Assembly: GCF_002217205.1 (NCBI RefSeq)
Contig: NZ_MUGT01000035.1
Location: 52,276-114,916, forward strand
Reading direction: 5' to 3'
DNA length: 62,641 nt
From: Flavobacterium branchiophilum NBRC 15030 = ATCC 35035
Lineage (GTDB): Bacteria > Bacteroidota > Bacteroidia > Flavobacteriales > Flavobacteriaceae
Numbering within the stretch: position 1 is the stretch's first letter; the number at the start of each line of letters is the position of its first letter. Shown one piece after another: positions 35,401-43,186 of the stretch. The position numbers and the translations under genes are program-made. The notes below the pieces were generated by a model. The model saw only the letters and a program-made list of their open reading frames with translations. It was not told the DNA's origin and did no database searches.

Positions 35401-36142
35401 GAAGTCCTTTTGGTGTAAAAACCACATCAAAAAATTCTTCATACGGCTCGTGAATCGAAAATCCAAATACTTTCAAATGTTCCTCAATGCTATTGTTGAT
35501 ATATTCAGCACTAAAAAAAGCCACATCATACACAGACACAAATTTTTCTAAAGCATATAAGCGGTGTTCACACCATTTTTGGGCAGATGTGCAGCTACAA
35601 GAAGAGCTTAATATTTGATTTTCAGGATTAAAAGTAAATGTTTGACCAATGCTGTTCCAATTATTCGATCGGGTTTTTATGGATGTTCTAGTAACTTGCT
35701 CTATCAGATACTCTTTGTTGGCATAATAACTTTTACTAATTCTTCTATCCAATTCTATTATTGGTATCAAGTCGTTGATCAATAAAATTTCATGACCCTT
35801 CAACTTGGGTTTGCTCATACTGTCGGTATTTTCATACTCCATGTCTGGTTGATAAAAAGTTACTACGCCACTAATTAACATTTTTTTCAACGACATCAAT
35901 GATGCTACAATGTGCTTACAAATTCCGTCATAATCATACGGACAATTGCAAGTAGTATCACTAACCAATTGTGGGGTTATGTCAATATGAATTTCATATA
36001 AATTATCCGCACTTCCTTTACATTTAAAAACAAATCCATGCTTAGATTGTTCAATCAAAAAAGTATTGATTTTTTTGGCTCGATTTTCGATGGTAAACTC
36101 ACAATTTTCATCAATGTAATCGTCAATGTAATTAAAATCCAT
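32480..36142 (-). CDS. SNF2-family helicase with two SWIM zinc fingers
   Basis: This 1220-aa Swi2/Snf2 ATPase translocates on double-stranded DNA and probably displaces bound proteins. The N-terminus has a SWIM zinc finger, Cys65-x-Cys67...Cys75-x-His77, and a second SWIM-like set, Cys182-x-Cys184...Cys191-x-His193. A long region of unknown fold (about 200-750) follows. The helicase core has motif I DDMGLGKTLQT, the DESQ form of the DEAH box (YIILDESQAIKNP), LTGTPIENN (motif III), and the C-terminal half with SLKAGGTGLNLTEADYV and IDRCYRIGQTK. It is transcribed alone. The function in bacteria is not well defined; roles in transcription recycling or phage defence have been suggested for relatives. 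Confidence 0.93.
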   Translation of the reverse strand: MDFNYIDDYIDENCEFTIENRAKKINTFLIEQSKHGFVFKCKGSADNLYEIHIDITPQLVSDTTCNCPYDYDGICKHIVASLMSLKKMLISGVVTFYQPDMEYENTDSMSKPKLKGHEILLINDLIPIIELDRRISKSYYANKEYLIEQVTRTSIKTRSNNWNSIGQTFTFNPENQILSSSCSCTSAQKWCEHRLYALEKFVSVYDVAFFSAEYINNSIEEHLKVFGFSIHEPYEEFFDVVFTPKGLRVVSKFQNVLPSEQVVSITKPEQAILAQLPTNTAAASLQKGIGLCFEKNNSNFFSLFPVLGKYNKAKTDFSSGIEELQYFNLEYNIDDLITTEDQFFVLNVLKLSNLIQKNKEITFEFIVKLMTVFTKIIPELPQRFLYSNRPNDSYARKNLSPLVFKQPEIKLFFVLTETDMFYNLKAKIRIDDNNFNINAQKLVLSPLFIFEGQNIYPITNADLSYHILTYADTPETNYFKRDFERFNENILIPLSKKFEIQQKIFKKNKQIKPNNPLEKHVYIKDLDGAYILFDAFVQYDKQLVPLFSNEMLLHKNQENITYLERDESFEDQFLEEIKSLHPDFENQNQLFYLTPEQLFDNYWMLQATEKMKLMGFKVFGANDLKSFKYNMNKPVICIGLKSDIDWFDLELQISFGNQKVDLKELQKSYIKKSNFVALSDGTVGILPEDWLQKFGNYFKAGEIKKNSIQISNYQFGIIDELYHEVESKPSFLKELYEKKQRLQHLSEIANVASPKGLQVKLRDYQQHGLNWLVFLHQNQLGGCLADDMGLGKTLQTIAFLQYLKTTQKAKTPSLIIAPTSLIFNWINEIEKFCPTLKVLPFVGSGRATSTAEFKKYNIVISTYGSLLNDIEFLKDYVFNYIILDESQAIKNPNSKRYKAVRLLQSFNKLTLTGTPIENNTFDLYAQLNFLNPGLLGSMSHFKSQFSDTIDKEKDVESSVLLSKIIAPFVLRRTKEQVAKELPDKTESVIYCDMSKEQRKVYEAFKDKYKDYLLNKIDENGVAKSQMYILEGLTKLRQICNSTELINDDVDYGNYSAKLEILIETIKEKTGNHKILVFSQFVKMLQIVRKRLDDEQITYEYLDGQTQNRQQNVNNFQTNSSVRVFLISLKAGGTGLNLTEADYVFIIDPWWNPALENQAIDRCYRIGQTKQVMAYRMICRDTIEEKIVSLQTKKKAVASSIISIDDEKKSFNIDEVKELFG

Positions 36143-36278
36143 AGTCAGTTTTATAAAAATAGGCTACAAATTTAATGTTTATTTATCGTTTAAAAAAAAC
36201 TTGAGACTACAAGTTTAAAAAATATGGATGCTATTAAAAATAGTCAGTAAAAAAACATGAAATAGTAAAAATAATAAT

Positions 36279-36286
36279 TATATTTG
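36279..36286 (+). promoter_or_regulatory. -7 box upstream of the C10 protease remnant
   Basis: TATATTTG matches the Bacteroidota -7 consensus and lies 124 bp before the ATG at 36411. No -33 element is evident. It suggests that the remnant and the following lipoprotein gene may still be transcribed. Confidence 0.4.
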
Positions 36287-36410
36287 TATCTAAATTTATA
36301 TCCTTATAATTAAGCAATATATTTTTTTCTTTAATTTATAATTTTTTGTAATCAATAATGAGGAAGTCGAAAACCAAATAGAATAGTCAAAAAACTAATT
36401 TTTATTAAAT

Positions 36411-36832
36411 ATGAGAATTTTTAATTATTTTGTTAAAAAATTATTACTATTCTGTTTTGGAATAATAATTTTGACTTCATGTGAAAAGAATGAGATTATC
36501 ACAAATTCGAGTGATGAAAAAAAATTAAATTTTATTAGTAAAACCGATGCTGTAAAATTTGCAAACAACCTTCTATATAACGATTTACAAGGAAATAACA
36601 TTAAAAAAGAAGTGGTATTACTTGGCCATGGAACTATTATACAGATGGTCATGCGTGGGTATGCGACGGATATGTTCATTGGAGTGATTGCTCAGTTTCA
36701 ATGCTAGCATTATATATGAATTGGGGATGGAGCGGTAATTATAATGGTTTATATGCTTTCAATAATTTCAACCCAAGTACTTATACTTTTAATTATAAAT
36801 CAGGAGCAGTAGTAGGAATAAGAAAACCTTAA
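36411..36832 (+). pseudogene. Remnant of a C10 (streptopain-like) cysteine protease
   Basis: The first frame starts as a lipoprotein (lipobox LTSC at Cys24) and continues with a pro-domain-like segment (KTDAVKFANNLLYNDLQGNN) before ending at a TAG. From about 36624 a different frame carries PWNYYTDGHAWVCDGYVHW, then MNWGWSGNYNGLYAFNNF and GAVVGIRKP up to TAA at 36830-36832. GHAW-x-DGY and NWGW-x-G-x-x-NG are the catalytic-His and C-terminal motifs of C10 proteases. Nearly all of the catalytic domain, including the Cys nucleophile, is missing between the two parts, and the frame is shifted. It reads as an internally deleted, dead gene. The family assignment comes from motifs alone. Confidence 0.75.
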
Positions 36833-36843
36833 AATTATAAATT

Positions 36844-37341
36844 ATGAAAACATTATTTTTTTTAGTAATAACGTTGTGTTTGTTGTCTTGTAATCCAAAT
36901 GACCAACCTACGAATGAAGCAATGAGTATAAGTTCAAACATTGATTTAATTATCAAAAATAATTTAGGTCAGGACTTATTATCTACCTTAACACCAAACA
37001 CTTTAAATTCCAACGACATCAAATTGTATTATTTGATTAATGGACAAGTACAAGAAGTATATAACGCAAACTTAAACAACCCAAGAAATTATTTAATTTA
37101 TGATTATATTAACACAAAAGCAATTAGTGTTTTCCTAAACGACCAAAGTACTGAGGAGTATCCAATAGCATATTTGAAATGGAACAATACAGACACCGAT
37201 ACTATAAAATGTCATTTTAATAGAGGAGTTGGCAATGATGGTGCTATTATTTTTTGCGATAAAGTTTGGTACAATAATAAATTGGTATATCCCACAGCAG
37301 AAAATCGAAATACAGGCAGGTTTATTTCATTAATAAAATAA
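36844..37341 (+). CDS. Small hypothetical lipoprotein
   Basis: This 165-aa protein has a lipoprotein signal peptide with lipobox LLSC (Cys16), followed by an Asn/Asp-rich linker and a beta-rich domain with no recognised family. It begins 11 bp after the end of the C10 protease remnant on the same strand, so the two were probably co-transcribed. Some C10 proteases (SpeB, and the Bfp proteases of Bacteroides) are encoded next to their own inhibitors, several of which are lipoproteins or exported. This protein could be such an orphaned inhibitor. That is a context-only guess; no inhibitor motif is identified. Confidence 0.65.
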   Translation: MKTLFFLVITLCLLSCNPNDQPTNEAMSISSNIDLIIKNNLGQDLLSTLTPNTLNSNDIKLYYLINGQVQEVYNANLNNPRNYLIYDYINTKAISVFLNDQSTEEYPIAYLKWNNTDTDTIKCHFNRGVGNDGAIIFCDKVWYNNKLVYPTAENRNTGRFISLIK

Positions 37342-37706
37342 GATTTTATAAAACTTTATTTAATTTAAAAATACTATTAAAGTAGCCGTAATGCTATTAA
37401 AAATAATTTAAACTGTCCGTAACTCATAACAAACAGTCAAAGTATTTCAATTACTTTGCGTTTCAGGAGTTTTGCGTAAAATGGATATTGCAAAAATGCA
37501 GTCGCAAAGAAAAGAATCAAGTTTTATAAAAATAGTTGATAATTAACTTATCATTTATGAAATAATACGAGTTGCGGATGGTTTTATAAAATACTGGATC
37601 AAAATAACACAACATTTTTTTTAAGGAACAACTTGGTTTTTAGATATTTCGGACTACATTTGTATCCTCAAAAGCCATTTTATATGGATTATCTAAATTA
37701 AATCAA
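37342..37706. other. 365-bp intergenic region before rpe
   Basis: No gene is seen. The stretch ATGCTATTAAAAATA (near 37391) also occurs near 36228, upstream of the protease remnant, so the remnant/lipoprotein pair is loosely flanked by a shared 15-mer. The 3' end holds the rpe promoter. The rest is featureless A+T-rich sequence. Confidence 0.5.
37633..37662 (+). promoter_or_regulatory. Promoter of rpe
   Basis: A -33-like TTG (37633-37635), a 19-bp spacer and an exact -7 box TACATTTG (37655-37662) match the Bacteroidota promoter consensus. It lies 44 bp before the rpe start codon. Confidence 0.72.
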
Positions 37707-38369
37707 ATGAAACAAACTTTAATAGCACCTTCGGTTTTGGCGGCCGATTTTGCAAACTTGCAACGAGACATTGAAATGATCAATCAGAGTGAAGCCGATT
37801 GGTTTCATATTGATATTATGGACGGCGTTTTTGTACCCAACATTTCATTTGGCATGCCTGTTTTGGAAGCCATCGTTTGCCATGCCAAAAAAACAATCGA
37901 TGTCCATTTGATGATTATCGATCCTGACCGATACATTAAGACTTTTGCTGGTTTGGGAGCAAACATTTTGACGGTTCATTATGAAGCTTGCCCCCATTTG
38001 CACCGCACCTTGCAAGCCATCAAGCAAGAGGGCATGAAGGCAGGAGTGGCTCTAAACCCACACACCAACACCGATTTGTTAGAAGATGTTATTGCTGACA
38101 TAGATATGGTGTGTATAATGAGTGTCAATCCAGGTTTTGGAGGACAAAGTTTTATAGAAAACACTTACGAAAAAGTATCCAAACTCAAAGCGCTAATTGA
38201 AAGAAAAAACGCTAAAACCATCATCGAAATCGACGGAGGAGTAACGAGTTCAAACGCTCATTTGCTTGTTGCCGCAGGTGCAGATGTATTGGTTGCTGGC
38301 AGTTTTGTGTTTAAATCCCATGATCCATCAACTACTATTGCCGATTTGAAAAAACAGACCCAATTGTAA
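37707..38369 (+). CDS. rpe: Ribulose-phosphate 3-epimerase
   Basis: This 220-aa TIM-barrel enzyme interconverts ribulose 5-phosphate and xylulose 5-phosphate in the pentose phosphate pathway. It shows the N-terminal IAPSVLAADFANL, the metal and catalytic Asp in WFHIDIMDGVFVPN, the metal-binding His in IDVHLMI, the loop VNPGFGGQSF, the catalytic Asp in IEIDGGV, and a phosphate-binding ADVLVAGSFVF. Length is standard. It is monocistronic, with its own promoter and a shared bidirectional terminator downstream, and faces the dcw cluster. Confidence 0.97.
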   Translation: MKQTLIAPSVLAADFANLQRDIEMINQSEADWFHIDIMDGVFVPNISFGMPVLEAIVCHAKKTIDVHLMIIDPDRYIKTFAGLGANILTVHYEACPHLHRTLQAIKQEGMKAGVALNPHTNTDLLEDVIADIDMVCIMSVNPGFGGQSFIENTYEKVSKLKALIERKNAKTIIEIDGGVTSSNAHLLVAAGADVLVAGSFVFKSHDPSTTIADLKKQTQL

Positions 38370-38520
38370 TCTGTTATTTACCGTAATTGCGTTATATTAT
38401 ATTTCTTTTGGAGTTCAATGTACGTTGTTTGATACGAATAGCCCAACCCTTGAGGAACGTCCAAAAAATATTAATTATTGGTTGTATTGTTTAGAAATTA
38501 GCATCCAAAAAATAAAAAAA

Positions 38521-38545
38521 CTGCATTATCTTTTTGATAATGCAG
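38521..38545. terminator. Bidirectional terminator between rpe and the tRNA/dcw cluster
   Basis: A perfect 10-bp stem (CTGCATTATC with GATAATGCAG) has a 5-nt loop, with an A run on the left and a T run on the right. It therefore works as an intrinsic terminator on both strands: for rpe from the left and for the tRNA-Arg/dcw transcript from the right. Confidence 0.93.
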
Positions 38546-38553
38546 TTTTTTTG

Positions 38554-38627
38554 TGACCACGAAGGGATTCGAACCCCCAACCCTCAGAGCCGAAATCTGA
38601 TATTCTATCCAGTTGAACTACGTAGCC
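38554..38627 (-). tRNA. tRNA-Arg (anticodon UCG)
   Basis: The minus strand folds into a 74-nt cloverleaf. The acceptor stem pairs GGCTACG (38627-38621) with CGTGGTC (38561-38555), the D stem GTTC/GAAT, the anticodon stem TCAGA/TCTGA around loop TTTCGGC (anticodon TCG), and the T arm is GGGGG-TTCGAAT-CCCTT. The discriminator base is A, and the next bases are CAA, so the CCA end is not encoded. It lies 32 bp after yqeY on the same strand and just before a terminator, so it may be transcribed as the last element of the dcw cluster. Confidence 0.95.
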
Positions 38628-38659
38628 ATTTGATTTGAATAAAAATTCAAATTATTTGT

Positions 38660-39109
38660 TTATGCCAACAATTGTTTTACAATGGTTGAAATTGTTTTGC
38701 CATCTGCCTGTCCAGCAAGTGCTTTTGATGCTAAACCCATCAACTGCCCCATGGCTGGCATTCCAGACAAATTGTTTGCTGTCATTAATTGTTTTACCAC
38801 TGCTTCTATTTCAGTTTCAGAAAGCTGTGCTGGTAAGAATTTTTCAATAACTACTGCTTGAGCCAACTCTGGATCTGCCAAATCAGCTCTTCCTTGTTGG
38901 GTATAAATAGCGGCACTGTCTTTGCGTTGTTTGACTAATCGTTGTAATAATTTAATTTCTTCTTCTTCTGTAATTTCTTGTTTGGCTCCACTTTCGGTTT
39001 GAGCTAATAAAAGTGCCGATTTTACAGCTCTCAAAGCTTCAAGCGAAACGGTATCTTTGGCTCTCATGGCGGTTTTTATTTCGTCCATGATTAAATTTGA
39101 TAAACTCAT
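38660..39109 (-). CDS. yqeY: GatB/YqeY-domain protein
   Basis: This 149-aa protein is a stand-alone GatB/YqeY domain: an N-terminal helical part (SLSNLIMDEIKTAMRAKDTVSLEALR) and a C-terminal YqeY-type tail (ANNLSGMPAMGQLMGLASKALAGQADGKTISTIVKQLL). The fused version is the tRNA-binding tail of glutamyl-tRNA amidotransferase subunit B. The free form probably interacts with tRNA, but its job is unclear. It follows ftsZ by 16 bp at the end of the dcw cluster, a position common in Flavobacteriia. Confidence 0.92.
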   Translation of the reverse strand: MSLSNLIMDEIKTAMRAKDTVSLEALRAVKSALLLAQTESGAKQEITEEEEIKLLQRLVKQRKDSAAIYTQQGRADLADPELAQAVVIEKFLPAQLSETEIEAVVKQLMTANNLSGMPAMGQLMGLASKALAGQADGKTISTIVKQLLA

Positions 39110-39125
39110 TATTGTATTTTTTATT

Positions 39126-41036
39126 TTAATCTACAATATCATGTAGATATGAATTATTTTTTCTGATTTGAATATCGTTGTTGCTGTCTGTTCCAAAAGA
39201 AGTTCTTGATATTTGATTGTTTGTGTTTTTATTTGTCAAATCTACATCATACCTTTTGTAAGCAGGTTCTTTTTCCAAATCTTCAATTTTTGTTACATTA
39301 TTATTGAATTTATAATTAAATTCTTTTAATTTTTTGCGATGTTCATCAGAATATTTCAACTTCATCGCATCGGCTATAGACAAATCTGTTGGCGAAACGC
39401 TATCTTTAGACAGGTCGAGCTTTTCAAATTCTTCATCCAAAACCACCTTTTTCAAGGTAAAATTCAATCCTTCTTCAACGGGTGTTTTAACTTCTTTTTC
39501 AACTGGTTTAGAATTGTTCAACTCATTTTCCAATTCCATATATTCTTCCAAAGAATACCTTACAATACCGTCTTTTGGAGTTGCGCTACCAATTGTATCG
39601 AGAGTAGGCAATTTGTCCGTTGATTTTGTTGTGTTTTCAGATAAATCATACTTTTTAATGGCAATGGGCTCGTTCAAATGTTCCATTGAATTAGGAGCAA
39701 CATTGTCAAACAAAAAAGTAATTTGTTCCTCTTCATTTACAACTATTCGATTCGACTCTTGTTTTTCAATAGGAGCAACCGAATTTGAATCATGATTTAT
39801 ATTTGCAAAATTAATATTATTATCTGAAATATCAACTATTTTTGAAAGAAGATTATCGTTTTCAATAAATTTTTTATTCAAATCTTGATTAATAAATTCC
39901 TCTTTTTTGGAAACAATAGGGTTTTCAAGAGGATTATTGGTGTCAAACATGACCACCGTTTTTTTTTGAGATAAATCTTGAATCAAAACCTGATCGCCTT
40001 CCAAAGCATGAATGATTTTTTTAGGTTCGGTGTTTACAATTTCGTGCTGCTGTTCGATGTCAAAACCAGTAGCAATAATAGTTACCGCAATGGCATCGCC
40101 CAAGTTTTCGTCTTCGCCAACTCCCATAATGATGTTGGCATTATGGCCTGCTTCTTCCTGTATGTGGTCGTTTATTTCGCCAATTTCGTCAATAGTTATT
40201 TCGGTTGTTCCAGAAACGATAAGCAACAAAACGTTTTTAGCCCCTGTAATTTTATTGTCATTAAGCAAAGGAGAATCTAAAGCAGTCGTTATGGCTTCTT
40301 TAGCTCTGTTGTCGCCTGTTGCAGTAGCCGAACCCATGATGGCCGTGCCACTATTAGACAACACGGTTTTAGCATCTTTCAAATCGATGTTTTGGGTATA
40401 ATGGTGTGTAATTACTTCCGCAATACCTTTTGAAGCTGTAGCCAAAACTTCGTCTGCTTTTGAAAAACCAGCTTTAAAACCAAGATTTCCATATACTTCT
40501 CTTAATTTGTTATTATTGATAACAATTAAAGAATCTACTTCTCTTCTTAATTTTTCGACTCCAATATTAGCTTGCTCAATTCTTACTTTTCCTTCAAAAA
40601 GAAAAGGAATTGTAACAATTCCAACCGTAAGAATATCTCTTTCTTTGGCCAATTGAGCAATAATTGGTGCTGCACCAGTACCCGTACCACCGCCCATTCC
40701 AGCGGTAATAAAAATCATTTTGGTATTGGTATCTAGCATTTTTTCGATGTCGCTAATACTTTCGATTGCCGATTGCTGTCCAACATCTGGATTTGAACCA
40801 GCACCAAGACCTTCAGTAAGGCTCACACCTAATTGAATTTTGTTTGGCACTGGGCTGTTTTGTAATGCTTGTGAATCTGTATTACAAACAATAAAATCAA
40901 CGCCATTGATACCTTGTTTAAACATGTGGTTGATGGCATTACTGCCACCGCCCCCTACCCCAATCACCTTAATGACATTGGATTGATTTTTTGGCAAATC
41001 AAATGCTATATTTCCAAATTCTGAGTTGCTTGTCAT
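39126..41036 (-). CDS. ftsZ: Cell division GTPase FtsZ
   Basis: This 636-aa tubulin homologue forms the cytokinetic ring. The GTPase domain (about 20-330) includes the GTP signature GGGTGTG (115-121), the nucleotide loop IGVGGGGSNAI, and the T7-loop region (GLGAGSNPDVG belongs to an earlier loop). The rest is a long, Asn/Glu-rich disordered linker of about 290 residues. It ends in a conserved peptide NNSYLHDIVD used to bind partners such as FtsA, as in other Bacteroidota. The linker is far longer than in E. coli. It lies 37 bp after ftsA. Confidence 0.97.
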   Translation of the reverse strand: MTSNSEFGNIAFDLPKNQSNVIKVIGVGGGGSNAINHMFKQGINGVDFIVCNTDSQALQNSPVPNKIQLGVSLTEGLGAGSNPDVGQQSAIESISDIEKMLDTNTKMIFITAGMGGGTGTGAAPIIAQLAKERDILTVGIVTIPFLFEGKVRIEQANIGVEKLRREVDSLIVINNNKLREVYGNLGFKAGFSKADEVLATASKGIAEVITHHYTQNIDLKDAKTVLSNSGTAIMGSATATGDNRAKEAITTALDSPLLNDNKITGAKNVLLLIVSGTTEITIDEIGEINDHIQEEAGHNANIIMGVGEDENLGDAIAVTIIATGFDIEQQHEIVNTEPKKIIHALEGDQVLIQDLSQKKTVVMFDTNNPLENPIVSKKEEFINQDLNKKFIENDNLLSKIVDISDNNINFANINHDSNSVAPIEKQESNRIVVNEEEQITFLFDNVAPNSMEHLNEPIAIKKYDLSENTTKSTDKLPTLDTIGSATPKDGIVRYSLEEYMELENELNNSKPVEKEVKTPVEEGLNFTLKKVVLDEEFEKLDLSKDSVSPTDLSIADAMKLKYSDEHRKKLKEFNYKFNNNVTKIEDLEKEPAYKRYDVDLTNKNTNNQISRTSFGTDSNNDIQIRKNNSYLHDIVD

Positions 41037-41073
41037 AATATTTGGTTTTTATTTTTTTAATACAAATTTTAAA

Positions 41074-42453
41074 TTATTCAGCATTTTCTAGAAATTCTTT
41101 TATTTTTTCTACGTAATCCCTAAAAGATTTTCTTATTTTTCTTTCTGTTGTTTCTACCTCAGCCACTGGTTTTTCTAATATTTTTTCAGGCACTTCTTCT
41201 ACTATTGGTGCTGGTTTTTCTGGGGCTATTTTTACAAATTCTGCAGCTTTTTTAGCAGCTGCCAAATCTTCTAATTTAACCGCACTAACCGTATTGTTTT
41301 CCACACTGTTTAATACAAGTCCTACTGATGTGGCAAACAAAGGCGAAGAAATTTGTTCTGGCGAATTTCCAGACAAATGCTCGTTTGGATAACCAATTCG
41401 GGTGTGCATACCCGTAATATATTCTACCAATTGTTTGATATGTTCTAATTGAGCACCGCCACCCGTTAAAACAATGCCTTCTATTAATTTTTTTCTAGGC
41501 TCTTCATAACCATAAGCTTTTATTTCATTAAAAACCAAATTAATTATTTCGTCAACTCTTGAATTGATAATTTTAGAAAGATGTTTTTTTGAAATTTCTT
41601 TAGGTTCTTTTCCTCTTAAACCAGGAATCGAAACGATTTCATTTTCTCTATTTTCGCCAGGCCAAGCCGATCCAAATTTTACTTTCAACAATTCTGCTTG
41701 TTTTTCTACGATAGAACAACCCGCTTTAATATCTTCCGTAATAATATTGCCTCCAAAAGGGATTACGGCAGTATGTCTGATAATTCCATCTTTAAAAATA
41801 GCCAAATCGGTAGTACCGCCACCAATATCTATTAAGGCAACTCCGGCTTCTTTTTCGTCCTGGCTCAAAACGGCATCGGACGAAGCAAGCGGTTCCAATG
41901 TAAGCCCAGACAATTGAATACCAGTACTTTGTATACATCTACCTACATTTCTGATAGATGCAGCTTGTCCTACCACCACATGAAAGGTAGCTTCCAACCT
42001 GCCTCCAGACATGCCAATAGGTTCTTTGATACCACTTTGACCATCTACAATATACTCTTGTGGCAATACATGAATGATTTCTTCGCCTGGTAGCAAGGCC
42101 AATTTATTTACTTGATTGATAAGTAATTGAATGTCTTTATTGCTAATAACTTCTTCAAAATCGGGTCTGATTATATAGTCGCTATGTTGAATACTACGTA
42201 TGTGCTGTCCCGCAATTCCTACAACTACATCTAAAATTTTGTAACCAGATTTTGTTTCCGCCTCACTTATAGCTTCTTGTATTGACTTGATAGTTTGTGT
42301 AATATTATTTACAACTCCTCTGGCTACTCCCAAACTTTTAGCCTTGCCAATACCTAGTATTTCTAGTTTACCATATTCATTTTTTTTGCCAATCATGGCT
42401 ACTATTTTTGTTGTACCAATATCTAGACCAACTGCAATGTTTTCTGTTTTCAT
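41074..42453 (-). CDS. ftsA: Cell division protein FtsA
   Basis: This actin-fold ATPase anchors FtsZ to the membrane. It shows the phosphate-1 motif VGLDIGTTKIVAMIG, the phosphate-2 motif ALIDIGGGTTDLAIF, and the adenosine motif IVLTGGGAQLEHI. The C-terminus ends in a basic amphipathic helix (RKSFRDYVEKIKEFLENAE) suited to membrane targeting. The frame is open to 42480, but starts upstream of 42462 overlap ftsQ. The ATG at 42451-42453 (MKTENIAVGLD, 459 aa) fits the family best; the ATG at 42460-42462 (MLNMKTEN) is the alternative. It follows ftsQ directly. Confidence 0.96.
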   Translation of the reverse strand: MKTENIAVGLDIGTTKIVAMIGKKNEYGKLEILGIGKAKSLGVARGVVNNITQTIKSIQEAISEAETKSGYKILDVVVGIAGQHIRSIQHSDYIIRPDFEEVISNKDIQLLINQVNKLALLPGEEIIHVLPQEYIVDGQSGIKEPIGMSGGRLEATFHVVVGQAASIRNVGRCIQSTGIQLSGLTLEPLASSDAVLSQDEKEAGVALIDIGGGTTDLAIFKDGIIRHTAVIPFGGNIITEDIKAGCSIVEKQAELLKVKFGSAWPGENRENEIVSIPGLRGKEPKEISKKHLSKIINSRVDEIINLVFNEIKAYGYEEPRKKLIEGIVLTGGGAQLEHIKQLVEYITGMHTRIGYPNEHLSGNSPEQISSPLFATSVGLVLNSVENNTVSAVKLEDLAAAKKAAEFVKIAPEKPAPIVEEVPEKILEKPVAEVETTERKIRKSFRDYVEKIKEFLENAE

Positions 42454-42463
42454 ATTCAACATT

Positions 42464-43186
42464 TTATTTAGTACACACAACTTGTTGCGTAAATTTTAAA
42501 TTTATTTTATTATATTTTTTTATAGTGCTATCCGAAATTGCTTTTTGAAAAAAAGCTTTATAATTTTTAAATTTACGCTCAATATTGATCGCATTCCCAA
42601 ATTCAATATCAAAATTATAATTTCGATTTGTCATTATCAATCCATTTTTAGGCATCAATTTGATGCTGGTAATGTTTTTTTTCAAAAAATCATCATCATA
42701 GATGTATTTTAAAACACTTACAATTTCTGGATTTTTTTTCCAATCTAAATTACCTAAAAATATAGGAACCCTAGCGGTATAAGTACTTGTCAAAGGCATT
42801 TTAGTTCCTTGATAATCAATGTAAAATGAGCCGTTATCATCAAAAACCCTTACAACAGGAATTTTTTGTTTTACTTTGGCTTTCAACTTTCCATCGATAC
42901 TTACAAAAACATCTGCTTTCTCTATAATAGCATTCTTATTCAATTCAGATTCCAAATCGCCCAAAATTAATCTAATTTTTTGAATCTCGCTAGTATTTTC
43001 GCATTTTTCTTTCAACAAATTTTTTATAGTTTTTTTCTTAATAAAAACATTGTTTTCTCCCACAAACTCTATTTCCGTTTCCTCAATTTTTCTTTTATTA
43101 TTTTTAATCACTGTAAATGAATATAAAGAAATCAAAGCTAAAACCGCCAATACCAATCTGATATTTTCATTATTTCTGATCTTCAT
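42464..43186 (-). CDS. ftsQ: Cell division protein FtsQ/DivIB
   Basis: This 240-aa bitopic membrane protein connects divisome subcomplexes. It has a short cytoplasmic start, one transmembrane helix (LVLAVLALISLYSFTVI), a POTRA-like region (VFIKKKTIKNLLKEKC and following), and a beta domain with VPIFLGNL. Sequence conservation in this family is low, so the assignment rests on topology, the POTRA-like segment and the position between murC and ftsA. Its start overlaps murC by 17 bp. Confidence 0.9.
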   Translation of the reverse strand: MKIRNNENIRLVLAVLALISLYSFTVIKNNKRKIEETEIEFVGENNVFIKKKTIKNLLKEKCENTSEIQKIRLILGDLESELNKNAIIEKADVFVSIDGKLKAKVKQKIPVVRVFDDNGSFYIDYQGTKMPLTSTYTARVPIFLGNLDWKKNPEIVSVLKYIYDDDFLKKNITSIKLMPKNGLIMTNRNYNFDIEFGNAINIERKFKNYKAFFQKAISDSTIKKYNKINLKFTQQVVCTK

